From assembly GCF_000504165.1 (NCBI RefSeq), contig NZ_AYSE01000007.1, forward strand, positions 372,001-436,000: a DNA stretch of 64,000 nucleotides. Direction: 5' to 3'. Source of the DNA: Bacillus sp. FJAT-14578. GTDB taxonomy: Bacteria > Bacillota > Bacilli > Bacillales > Bacillaceae_H. The notes under the pieces were generated by a model, which saw only the letters and a list, made by a program, of their open reading frames with translations, was not told the origin of the DNA and searched no databases. The translations under genes and the position numbers were made by a program. Positions 45,567 through 54,749 of this stretch are shown in pieces (the stretch's first letter is position 1; each line of letters opens with the position of its first letter).

Positions 45567-47041
45567 TTCAATCGTTAATCGAACATATTCAAATCTCTGT
45601 CATTGCTCTTTTCATTGCGGTTCTTATTGCCGTTCCTGCGGGGGTCTATTTGACGCGGACAAAAAAAGCGGCAGAAACCGTAATCGGGGCATCTGCTGTC
45701 ATGCAAACCATTCCGTCTCTTGCATTGCTCGGCCTTTTGATTCCCATTGTAGGTATCGGCAAGCTTCCAGCTATTATCGCCCTTGTTTTATATGCATTAT
45801 TGCCGATTCTTCGAAATACATATACCGGAATTAAAGAGGTCGACCCTTCATTAAGAGAAGCGGCTCAGGCAATGGGGATGACACCGTTGAAACAATTGAG
45901 AAAAGTAGAGCTTCCCCTGGCACTCCCAATCATCATGGCAGGAATTCGAACTGCCATGGTTTTAATTGTCGGAACGACTACGTTAGCTGCTTTAATCGGA
46001 GCGGGCGGACTGGGAAGTTTAATTTTACTGGGCATTGACCGCAATGATCATCGTCTTGTCCTATTGGGAGCCATTCCAGCGGCGCTTTTAGCCATTTTAT
46101 TTGATTGGTTATTGAGAGGAATTGAACATGCCACAAAAGAAAAATCGTTAAAAAAAGCAAGTATTTACATGGTTGTATTGGTTTTGCTATTTGCCGCTCC
46201 GTTTGCCGCCGTCCGCGAAACGAAGCCAGACCTTGTTATTGCAGGAAAGATAGGCGCAGAACCCGAGATCTTGATCAATATGTACAAATTATTGATTGAA
46301 GAAGAGACGGATTTAAAAGTAGAGCTGAAGCCTGGATTCGGAAAGACTTCCTTTGTATTTAGTGCGTTGCAAAATGGGGAAATTGATATATATCCGGAAT
46401 TTACGGGAACGGCCATTACCACTTTCTTAAAGGAAACAGCCAATAGCACGGACCGGATGGAAGTGTACGAACAAGCCAGAAAAGGAATGATGGATCAATT
46501 TAAGATGGTATATTTGCAGCCGATGGATTTCAATAATACATATGCCTTGGCGGTACCAGCTTCCTTTGCGAAGGAAAATGGGATTAACACGATTTCTGAT
46601 TTGCATAAGGTAAAAGACCAGGTGAAGCCAGGTTTCACGTTGGAATTTACAGATCGTGAAGACGGGTATAAAGGTTTGCGGAAGATTTATTCTTTGACAT
46701 TCCCGACCTTGAAAACGATGGAACCAAAGCTTCGTTATCAGGCGATGGAACGAGGGGATATCAACTTGGTTGATGCTTATTCTACAGATTCTGAGTTAAA
46801 AAAGTATGATTTGAAGGTATTGGAAGATGATCGAAATATGTTCCCTCCTTATCAAGGGGCGCCTCTTTTGAGAGAAGAAACACTGGAGGAATACCCTGAG
46901 CTAAAAGAAACGTTGGAGAAACTTTCCGGAAACATAACGGATGATGAAATGAGAGAAATGAACTATAAGGTCAATATAGAAGGCGTATTAGCGAAAGAAG
47001 CAGCAAAAGAATTTCTGAAAAAGAAAGGTTTTATTGAGTAG
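45536..47041 (+). CDS. ABC importer permease fused to substrate-binding domain
   Basis: 501 residues. The first 210 form an OpuBB/OpuCB-type permease with five to six helices and the EAA loop GIKEVDPSLREAAQAMGMTPLKQL. After a last membrane segment (about 205-222), residues from about 228 form an OpuAC-like binding domain (IGAEPEILINMYKLLIEEET; SALQNGEIDIYPEFTGTAIT). This fused layout occurs in EgtU (ergothioneine) and BilE-type systems as well as in some betaine importers. GGGAGGGGG ribosome site. The substrate cannot be set from sequence alone. Confidence 0.85.
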   Translation: MFWEERSSQLIQSLIEHIQISVIALFIAVLIAVPAGVYLTRTKKAAETVIGASAVMQTIPSLALLGLLIPIVGIGKLPAIIALVLYALLPILRNTYTGIKEVDPSLREAAQAMGMTPLKQLRKVELPLALPIIMAGIRTAMVLIVGTTTLAALIGAGGLGSLILLGIDRNDHRLVLLGAIPAALLAILFDWLLRGIEHATKEKSLKKASIYMVVLVLLFAAPFAAVRETKPDLVIAGKIGAEPEILINMYKLLIEEETDLKVELKPGFGKTSFVFSALQNGEIDIYPEFTGTAITTFLKETANSTDRMEVYEQARKGMMDQFKMVYLQPMDFNNTYALAVPASFAKENGINTISDLHKVKDQVKPGFTLEFTDREDGYKGLRKIYSLTFPTLKTMEPKLRYQAMERGDINLVDAYSTDSELKKYDLKVLEDDRNMFPPYQGAPLLREETLEEYPELKETLEKLSGNITDDEMREMNYKVNIEGVLAKEAAKEFLKKKGFIE

Positions 47042-47190
47042 GTTTTGTTAGAGAATAATATTGATCTTCAATGTTTTGGGTCCATTCTAATGAATCAAAA
47101 AATTAATACTAGATTTTAAACAGAGCTCTAATTCAAGGGGGGAGCAGCCACCTTTTCTTGTATACAATTATGATTTTTCGGAAAATTGTA

Positions 47191-47219
47191 TTGACAAAAG
47201 TTGTTATTGTGATTAAATT
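47191..47219 (+). promoter_or_regulatory. SigA promoter of metI-metC
   Basis: TTGACA (47191-47196), 17-bp spacer, TAAATT (47214-47219), placed about 35 bases before the SAM riboswitch. Confidence 0.75.
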
Positions 47220-47253
47220 TAAAGAACAAGAAAAATAATCAAATAATTGTATC

Positions 47254-47432
47254 ACTCTTATCCAGAGAGGCGGAGGGACTGGCCCTGTGACGCCCGGCAA
47301 CCATCAAATCAACATGTTTGATTTGAACGGTGCTAATTCCTGTAGAACAAATCGTTCTAGCAGATGAGAGTTTTCGTTATCACCATGAATGAAACGAACA
47401 CTCTTCTCACTGCGGAAGAGTGTTTTTTTATT
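47254..47432 (+). promoter_or_regulatory. SAM-I riboswitch (S-box) with terminator
   Basis: The aptamer runs from CTCTTATCCAGAGAGGCGGAGGGA (split by its usual landmarks: P1 CTCTTATC.., AGAGAGGCGGAGGGAC, GCCCGGCAACC, GGTGCTAATTCC) to GCAGATGAGAG at 47371. A terminator AACACTCTTC / GAAGAGTGTT with seven T follows at 47397-47431. High SAM should stabilise the aptamer and allow termination before metI. Confidence 0.95.
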
Positions 47433-47459
47433 GAATTTTTAAAATGAGGAGAGAAAGAC

Positions 47460-48608
47460 ATGCATATTGAGACATTGTTAGTTCGATCAGGGGTAGGAAA
47501 AGACCCTTCAACTGGTTCCATTACAACCCCTATTTATCAATCTTCCACATTTCAGCATCCCCGCCTTGGGGAAAGTACGGGATATGATTATTCACGTACA
47601 GCCAATCCGACAAGAACCGCGCTTGAAGATGCGATCGCTGCATTAGAAAGCGGAACAGAAGGTTATGCTTTTGCTTCTGGAATGGCGGCGATTGCTGCTG
47701 TTTTTTCTCTATTTAAAAGTGGTGATCACTTAATTGCATCAGAAGACTTATACGGAGGAACATACCGGATTTTAAGCGATATTTTAGAGAAATCAGGGAT
47801 AGAAGTAAGTTATGTAAATACAGGCGATATCGAGGCGGTAAACGCAGCTGTACAAAGTAATACAAAAGCGGTATTCATTGAAACGCCGACAAATCCATTA
47901 ATGCAAGTGACAGATATTGCGGCAGTGGTGGAGATTGCCAAAACTCATCAATTCCTTACAATCGTGGATAACACGTTTATGTCCCCTTATCATCAGCGTC
48001 CAATCGAACTGGGAGCTGACATCGTTGTACATAGTGCCAGTAAATATATTGGGGGGCACAATGATGTTATTGCGGGATTGGTCGTCACACGATGTAGTGA
48101 ACTTGGAGAGAAAGTTAAATTTTATCAAAATGCGATAGGTGCTATTTTAGGTCCTCAAGACAGCTGGCTATTGCTGCGTGGGGTCAAAACATTAGCGCTG
48201 AGAATGGAAAAGCATCAAGAAAATGCACTGGAAATCGCCCGTTGGTTAGTCGAACAAACCGATGTAGTGGAACATGTGTATTATCCTGGCCTTGAAACGC
48301 ATCCAGGCTACGAAATCATGAAAAAGCAATCAAGCGGATTTGGAGGCATGCTTTCTTTTTCTGTTCGTGAAGAGGACTTAGTCCCGTATTTGCTTGAAAA
48401 TTTAAAATTGATTACATTTGCCGAAAGCCTAGGCGGAGTGGAAAGTCTTATTACATTCCCGGCGCGCCAGACTCATGCGGATATTCCGGAAGAAATCCGA
48501 AATGCTATTGGAGTGACAAACCGATTGCTGCGTTTCTCCGTTGGAATCGAAAATGCGAATGATTTAATTCAAGATTTGAAGGAGGTATTCGATGCATACA
48601 GAAAATAA
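47460..48608 (+). CDS. metI: Cystathionine gamma-synthase / O-acetylhomoserine thiolyase
   Basis: MetI, 382 residues, PLP enzyme of the Cys/Met metabolism family that makes cystathionine from an acylated homoserine and cysteine. YDYSRTANPTR, FASGMAAI, VDNTFMSPY and the PLP-lysine motif HSASKYIGGHND (about 195-206) are intact. It lies 30 bases after the SAM riboswitch and overlaps metC by 17 bases. B. subtilis has the same metI-metC pair under SAM control. Confidence 0.93.
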   Translation: MHIETLLVRSGVGKDPSTGSITTPIYQSSTFQHPRLGESTGYDYSRTANPTRTALEDAIAALESGTEGYAFASGMAAIAAVFSLFKSGDHLIASEDLYGGTYRILSDILEKSGIEVSYVNTGDIEAVNAAVQSNTKAVFIETPTNPLMQVTDIAAVVEIAKTHQFLTIVDNTFMSPYHQRPIELGADIVVHSASKYIGGHNDVIAGLVVTRCSELGEKVKFYQNAIGAILGPQDSWLLLRGVKTLALRMEKHQENALEIARWLVEQTDVVEHVYYPGLETHPGYEIMKKQSSGFGGMLSFSVREEDLVPYLLENLKLITFAESLGGVESLITFPARQTHADIPEEIRNAIGVTNRLLRFSVGIENANDLIQDLKEVFDAYRK

Positions 48609-49770
48609 AGATTGCATACAATTTGGAACAAAACTCATTCACGCTAAAACAGATATCGGCAGCCATTATGGGGCTGTTAACGTGCCGATTTATCAAGTGT
48701 CTACTTTCCATCAAGATGTTGAGGCAGACAATCGCTATGATTATTCACGTTCAGGGAATCCGACACGCGAAGCACTTGAACAAACAATAGCACAGCTGGA
48801 AGGGGGAAGTGCGGGATTTGCCTTTGCATCCGGAATGGCGGCGATTGCTTCTGTCCTTTGTCTATTCAAAAGCGGCGATGAAATCATTGTTTCCCATGAC
48901 AGCTACGGCGGAACATATCGCGTGCTTACACAACTTTTTTCAAGGTTCGGAATTAAGACGCTGTTCGTAGATACAACGGATCTAACTGAAATCGAAAAAG
49001 CCGTAACACCAAACACAAAGGCATTATATATCGAAAGTCCGTCCAACCCGTTTTTAAATGTCACTGATATAAAAGAAGCTTCCGTAATCGCCAAAAAGCA
49101 CGGTCTTATCACCATTGTCGATAATACGTTCATGACACCATACCTACAGCAGCCATTGGCATTGGGAGCGGATATTGTCATTCATAGCGCGACAAAATAT
49201 ATTGGCGGCCACAGCGATGTAGTGGCAGGCGTTGTCGTAACGGCTTCAGAAGAATTAGGGAAAGAAGTGAAGTTTGTTCAGAATGCTTTTGGAGCGGTTC
49301 TAGGTCCCCAAGACAGCTGGTTGCTGCTTCGCGGTATCAAGACATTAAAAGTTCGATTGGAACAGCAGCAACAAACGGCAGGGAAGATGGCACAATGGCT
49401 CAAAGATCACCCCTTGGTAGAAAAAGTGTATTATCCTGGTTTAACCGACCATCCTCATCACGAGCTGTCCAAACAGCAAGCTTCTGGTTTCGGGGCTATT
49501 ATCTCGTTTACAGTGAAAGACGAAGAAGCAGCCCATCATTTCTTGAAAACCGTTTCGCTGCCATCTGTCGGTGTGAGTCTGGGAGGAGTGGAGTCGATTT
49601 TGACCCATCCCGCAACGATGTCTCATGCGAGCATACCGAAAGAAACGCGCGAAGAACGTGGTATCACCGGTTCACTCCTCCGATTATCTGTCGGATTGGA
49701 AGAAGCGGAAGATTTACAAGTTGATTTCGCTCACGCTCTTGAAAGCAGTCTCGTTTCAAGTAGACCATAA
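48592..49770 (+). CDS. metC: Cystathionine beta-lyase
   Basis: MetC, 392 residues, PLP enzyme cleaving cystathionine to homocysteine. Same fold as metI: YDYSRSGNPTREALE, FASGMAAI, VDNTFMTPY, HSATKYIGGHSDVVAG. AAGGAGG before the ATG lies in the end of metI. Assignment as lyase rather than synthase follows gene order and B. subtilis precedent; the sequence families are close. Confidence 0.92.
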   Translation: MHTENKDCIQFGTKLIHAKTDIGSHYGAVNVPIYQVSTFHQDVEADNRYDYSRSGNPTREALEQTIAQLEGGSAGFAFASGMAAIASVLCLFKSGDEIIVSHDSYGGTYRVLTQLFSRFGIKTLFVDTTDLTEIEKAVTPNTKALYIESPSNPFLNVTDIKEASVIAKKHGLITIVDNTFMTPYLQQPLALGADIVIHSATKYIGGHSDVVAGVVVTASEELGKEVKFVQNAFGAVLGPQDSWLLLRGIKTLKVRLEQQQQTAGKMAQWLKDHPLVEKVYYPGLTDHPHHELSKQQASGFGAIISFTVKDEEAAHHFLKTVSLPSVGVSLGGVESILTHPATMSHASIPKETREERGITGSLLRLSVGLEEAEDLQVDFAHALESSLVSSRP

Positions 49771-49808
49771 AAAATGGAACATGGGTATTTGCCCATGTTC
49801 CATTTTTT
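49770..49808 (+). terminator. Terminator of metIC
   Basis: AAAATGGAACATGGG / CCCATGTTCCATTTTTT, perfect 15-bp stem with a six-base loop. Confidence 0.93.
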
Positions 49809-49816
49809 ATGTGGAT

Positions 49817-50107
49817 TTAGAGACTATTATAAATAGAATAATATAAAGAAAGAAGGCCATCCTTTGATGTTTGATCTAAATCCGCTTCTTCTATTCTTTT
49901 GACGGCCCATTGCAGCTTGACATCTGCGGGGTGGCGTACGCGTGGATGGGTCATTTCATCAAGTAAATCTTTTTTGATGGCCTCATATAATATATTTTGT
50001 TCATCCTTGTTTTCATCTTCATCGCTTTTTAGCTGAAGAGAGCGATTAACCCATAGTTTACGATAGGCATTCAAGAGGTGAACATAATCGGTTTCCTGCT
50101 GATTCAT
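49817..50107 (-). CDS. Hypothetical protein, 96 aa
   Basis: Hydrophilic helical protein (YVHLLNAYRKLWVNRSLQL; EQNILYEAIKKDLLDEMTHPRV; LLSLYYSIYNSL). ATG at 50107 after AAGGAGG on the minus strand; a longer upstream frame has no support. No recognised domain. Downstream of the SIMPL gene in the same direction. Confidence 0.65.
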   Translation of the reverse strand: MNQQETDYVHLLNAYRKLWVNRSLQLKSDEDENKDEQNILYEAIKKDLLDEMTHPRVRHPADVKLQWAVKRIEEADLDQTSKDGLLSLYYSIYNSL

Positions 50108-50165
50108 GGATATACCTCCTTTTCCTTCACTCACTATATCAAATAGAAGGAAAAGAATTCAAATT

Positions 50166-50852
50166 TCACGCGTATGGAAAGACGATTTTGACTTTTGCAT
50201 CGATTTGCTGTTCTCCAGGCTGGATAGGAGGGACCGATGAGGCTCCTAAAACGGTTGCTTTTGTTTCGAATGACCGTTCATAAACTGGGGAGAGTGTTTC
50301 TTCGATAACCTCAATTGGTTGCTCCTGAAGGGTGACCTTTAGTGAACGGGCGATGGTATACGCTTTTTCTTTTGCGTTTTGAACAGCGGCTTTTAATGCT
50401 TCCTGATAATAGAGGTCTGCATTTTGCAGCTGAAACTGCAGGTTCCGCGCAATATTTGCCCCATTTGCAACAGCTGATGCATAGACTTCCCCGGCTTGTT
50501 TTACGTCTTTGACGGTAATCGTGAATAAATGCTGTACTTCATAGCCTATTAACGTCGATTTTCCGTCACTGTAATCATATTTTGGATTGATGGTAAAAGA
50601 GGAAGTTTCAATTTGCTGGTCTGATAAACCAAGCTGATGAAGTGCCTCTATCAATTGAGATGCTGCAACGGAATTTTGTCTAAGGGCTTCTTGGACGTTT
50701 TGGTTTTCCGTCGTTATCCCAATGGTCATCGTAATGGTATCTGGCATGGCTTCAATCGTCCCTTGCCCGTAAACGGTAATGGTGCGATGAGGATGGGACT
50801 GAGATGGAACTGCATTCGGGTGGGGAAGGTAGGGATGAAAAGATGGGTTCAT
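50166..50852 (-). CDS. SIMPL (DUF541) domain protein
   Basis: 228 residues of the SIMPL/BP26-OMP28 family: HRTITVYGQGTIEAMPDTITMTIGI, the central ANGANIARNLQFQ and AKEKAYTIARSLKV blocks are typical. No signal peptide is visible (the N-terminus is Pro, His and Ser-rich), so it seems cytoplasmic. AGGAAGGAG precedes the ATG. Function unknown in Bacillus. Confidence 0.85.
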   Translation of the reverse strand: MNPSFHPYLPHPNAVPSQSHPHRTITVYGQGTIEAMPDTITMTIGITTENQNVQEALRQNSVAASQLIEALHQLGLSDQQIETSSFTINPKYDYSDGKSTLIGYEVQHLFTITVKDVKQAGEVYASAVANGANIARNLQFQLQNADLYYQEALKAAVQNAKEKAYTIARSLKVTLQEQPIEVIEETLSPVYERSFETKATVLGASSVPPIQPGEQQIDAKVKIVFPYA

Positions 50853-50977
50853 GAATGATTCTCCTTCCTGTTCAATCGATGAAAAATCGATATGACATTC
50901 ATTAAAAGATATGTAAAGGAATAATCTTTATTCACATCCATAAGACTCTAATCAATCACCAAAACAAATTCTTTAAT

Positions 50978-51081
50978 GAAGGCCCCGTCACTAAATCTTG
51001 ATTTTACTGGATTTTCATAACGGGGCCTTCAGAAGATTGACTGAAAAGGGCTGTTTTTAGCCCTTTTTCAGTCAATCTTCT
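50978..51081. repeat. Double-hairpin element, copy 2
   Basis: Hairpin 1: GAAGGCCCCGT (50978-50988) with ACGGGGCCTTC (51020-51030), loop containing TTGATTTTACTGGATTT. Hairpin 2: a perfect 22-bp stem (51031-51052 with 51059-51080), T-rich loop. Hairpin 2 overlaps the stop region of the putP remnant. No plus-strand gene ends here. Confidence 0.8.
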
Positions 51082-51320
51082 TGCATCACTTCTTCCATTT
51101 CTTCAAATGTATCTTGTACCTTTTCAGACGGCTCTTTTGTTAACAAGCTGACGATGATGACGGCAATCAAGCTAAGGAAGAATCCAGGAATCATTTCATA
51201 CATGGTTTCTTTTAAGCCGGGAACATTCACCCATACAAGGACCGTAACTGCTCCTGTCACAATACCGGCAAGGGCTCCCCACTTCGTCATACGTTTCCAA
51301 TTAAATAAATACCTAATGAA
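51072..51320 (-). pseudogene. Remnant of sodium/proline symporter (PutP/OpuE), C-terminal end only
   Basis: About 80 residues, LFNWKRMTKWGALAGIVTGAV.. through PGFFLSLIAVIIVSLLTKEPSE.., match the last two helices and tail of PutP/OpuE-type SSS-family symporters, which are about 490 residues long. The rest of the gene is absent; sequence before LFNWKRMT is unrelated. The open frame extends to 51377 without a ribosome site. Non-functional. Confidence 0.75.
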
Positions 51321-51675
51321 ATAAAAATTTCTAGTTGCACAAAATCTCTCCTTACTTCTTTTATAAAATTTCTCCAATGAGAAGTGTTAACCATGCAGCT
51401 TGAATAACCGTTCAACCAGCTTACAGTTATCTACAGGTAACAATAAATACCCCCTCTTTCAAGTGAACTAAACCTCTTGTCCTTCTAGGTTTTCTTCCTC
51501 TATACCCCATGGTTATAGCAAAGAAAACGATTGCAAAAATAGATTAAAGTAAAAATATTCCGAAAAAATAATTTGATAAGATTGTTCTATTTATCACATG
51601 AAAAGGCGGTAGGTATAGTTGACCTAAAACGGAAACAATAACAGAGAGAAATTGAGACGAAAGGAGAAAATGGTC

Positions 51676-51975
51676 ATGCATTTTTTGAAGAGAGAAGAAA
51701 GAATGAACGAAATGCTTCATTCCCTGGAACCGCTGTTGGAGCAATATCATTTGGATGAAATCGGAATTTACGAGGAAGAAGGGGTAAATGACCTATATTA
51801 TATGGGATATACGGTCAAAAAGGGAGAACATGTGTATATGATTCATCAGCCATATGTAAAAAACGAAAAGGAGGAACTCTCTTTACAAGAATCACAATGG
51901 ACGATTCAGTCGGAACACAATGAATCAAAAGGCTATTCGTCATTAGAAGATGTATTCAATCAAATTAAAGAGTAG
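51676..51975 (+). CDS. Hypothetical protein, 99 aa (DUF5634-like?)
   Basis: Acidic soluble protein: MHFLKREERMNEMLHSLEPL, then YHLDEIGIYEEEGVNDLYYMGYTV and SLQESQWTIQSE. The layout recalls a short Bacillus family (possibly DUF5634), from memory only. ATG at 51676, nine bases after AAGGAG. Stands alone before the glp promoter region. Confidence 0.65.
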   Translation: MHFLKREERMNEMLHSLEPLLEQYHLDEIGIYEEEGVNDLYYMGYTVKKGEHVYMIHQPYVKNEKEELSLQESQWTIQSEHNESKGYSSLEDVFNQIKE

Positions 51976-52049
51976 GATGGCTTTAATTTGAGAAGGAGAG
52001 GGCTGCCTGTACGAACGACATAAATGTGACGATTTTTCGAAAAAATCAA

Positions 52050-52078
52050 TTGACACCGCTTACATCGTCCTTTATAGT
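52050..52078 (+). promoter_or_regulatory. Promoter of glpFK overlapped by a cre site
   Basis: TTGACA (52050-52055), 17-bp spacer, TATAGT (52073-52078). TGACACCGCTTACA (52051-52064) fits the CcpA cre consensus with one mismatch and covers the -35 and spacer, so catabolite repression at initiation is likely. Confidence 0.75.
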
Positions 52079-52118
52079 TATGGTAACAAGTTGATAAGTT
52101 GTGATGGAGAAAACGGAG

Positions 52119-52190
52119 ACTCACGCAAAAATTCCTATGATTTAATAGGATATTTTGTGTTGGGTCTTTGTTTTTTTGTCTTCTTATCTT
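52119..52190 (+). terminator. GlpP-type leader terminator of glpFK
   Basis: ACGGAGACTCACGCAAAAAT.. pairs with ..ATTTTGTGTTGGGTCT, followed by TTGTTTTTTT, between promoter and glpF. B. subtilis glp leaders use the same kind of leader terminator, read through when GlpP binds with glycerol 3-phosphate. GlpP itself is not in this window. Confidence 0.75.
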
Positions 52191-52245
52191 CTTTATCCAT
52201 ATAATCAAAAAACTAAGCGTCTACAAAAAAAGAGGAGGAAAAGGC

Positions 52246-53070
52246 ATGACACCATTTTTAGGGGAAGTGTTAGGAACCGCTATTTTAATTATTTTAGGCG
52301 GCGGTGTGTGTGCAGGGGTTTCATTAAAAAAATCTTTTGCTGCCAATTCTGGCTGGATTGTCATTACATGGGGATGGGGATTGGCGGTAGCGATTGCCGT
52401 ATATGCAGTAGGCCAATTCAGCGGTGCCCACTTAAACCCGGCTGTTACATTAGCATTAGCGTTTAAAGGAGATTTTCCTTGGAGCGATGTACCATCATAT
52501 ATTTTAGCCCAATTCATTGGAAGCATCATCGGGGCTGTCATGGTTTATTTGCACTATTTGCCACACTGGAAAGAAACAGAAGATGCTGGCACAAAGCTCG
52601 GTATATTCTCGACAGGCCCTGCTATTAACCACCCATTCTCTAACTTGTTAAGTGAAATTATCGGTACATCTATTTTAGTTGTAGGCATTCTTTCAATCGG
52701 GGCGAATAAATTTACTGATGGCTTGAATCCGTTAATTGTCGGTTTCTTAATCTTAAGTTTAGGCCTTTCATTAGGTGGAACAACTGGCTACGCATTAAAT
52801 CCGGCTCGTGATTTGGGTCCAAGAATCGCTCACTTCTTTCTTCCAATTCCAGGAAAAGGCGGATCTAACTGGGGATATGCTTGGATTCCTGTATTGGGTC
52901 CAATCCTTGGAGGATCTTTCGGAGGGGTATTTTATAAAGCTGTATTTTTAGGACAAATGACACCGGAATTCTGGTTTATATCAGGTGTGATGGCCATTAT
53001 TTTAGCTGTATTATATTTCATAAGCAAAAAATCAACAGTTAATACACCAAATAAAAAATTGGCCGCGTAA
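52246..53070 (+). CDS. glpF: Glycerol uptake facilitator
   Basis: 274-residue aquaglyceroporin with six helices and the two NPA boxes HLNPAVT (about 65-71) and ALNPARD (about 184-190); the following Asp marks the glycerol branch. ATG at 52246 follows AGAGGAGGAAAAGGC. First gene of glpFK. Confidence 0.96.
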   Translation: MTPFLGEVLGTAILIILGGGVCAGVSLKKSFAANSGWIVITWGWGLAVAIAVYAVGQFSGAHLNPAVTLALAFKGDFPWSDVPSYILAQFIGSIIGAVMVYLHYLPHWKETEDAGTKLGIFSTGPAINHPFSNLLSEIIGTSILVVGILSIGANKFTDGLNPLIVGFLILSLGLSLGGTTGYALNPARDLGPRIAHFFLPIPGKGGSNWGYAWIPVLGPILGGSFGGVFYKAVFLGQMTPEFWFISGVMAIILAVLYFISKKSTVNTPNKKLAA

Positions 53071-53086
53071 TTGAAAGTAAATATAA

Positions 53087-54592
<1,506 letters not shown>

Positions 54593-54643
54593 TGGGCTGA
54601 CCCATAAATCTTTAATAAACCATATATACTGATTGTTGTAATG

Positions 54644-54733
54644 AAAGGCCTTGCCATGAAATCCTGATTTTACTGGATTTTCAAACAGGGCCTTTAATAA
54701 AAATGAACCAAAAGGGTTAAAACCAACCCTTTT
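54644..54733. repeat. Double-hairpin element, copy 3 (terminator of glpFK and pepF)
   Basis: Hairpin 1: AAAGGCCTTG (54644-54653) with CAGGGCCTTT (54686-54695), loop containing CTGATTTTACTGGATTT. Hairpin 2: AAAAGGGTT / AACCCTTTT (54710-54718, 54725-54733). GGGCTGACCCATAA lies about 50 bases upstream; copy 1 has GGGCTGACCTATAA at a similar place. Confidence 0.78.
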
Positions 54734-54749
54734 GATTCCTCCTCTTCTA

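Noticed and set aside
51321-51377. N-terminal part of the frame containing the putP remnant
   Set aside because: Sequence before LFNWKRMT does not resemble the symporter and lacks a ribosome site, so I excluded it from the remnant.
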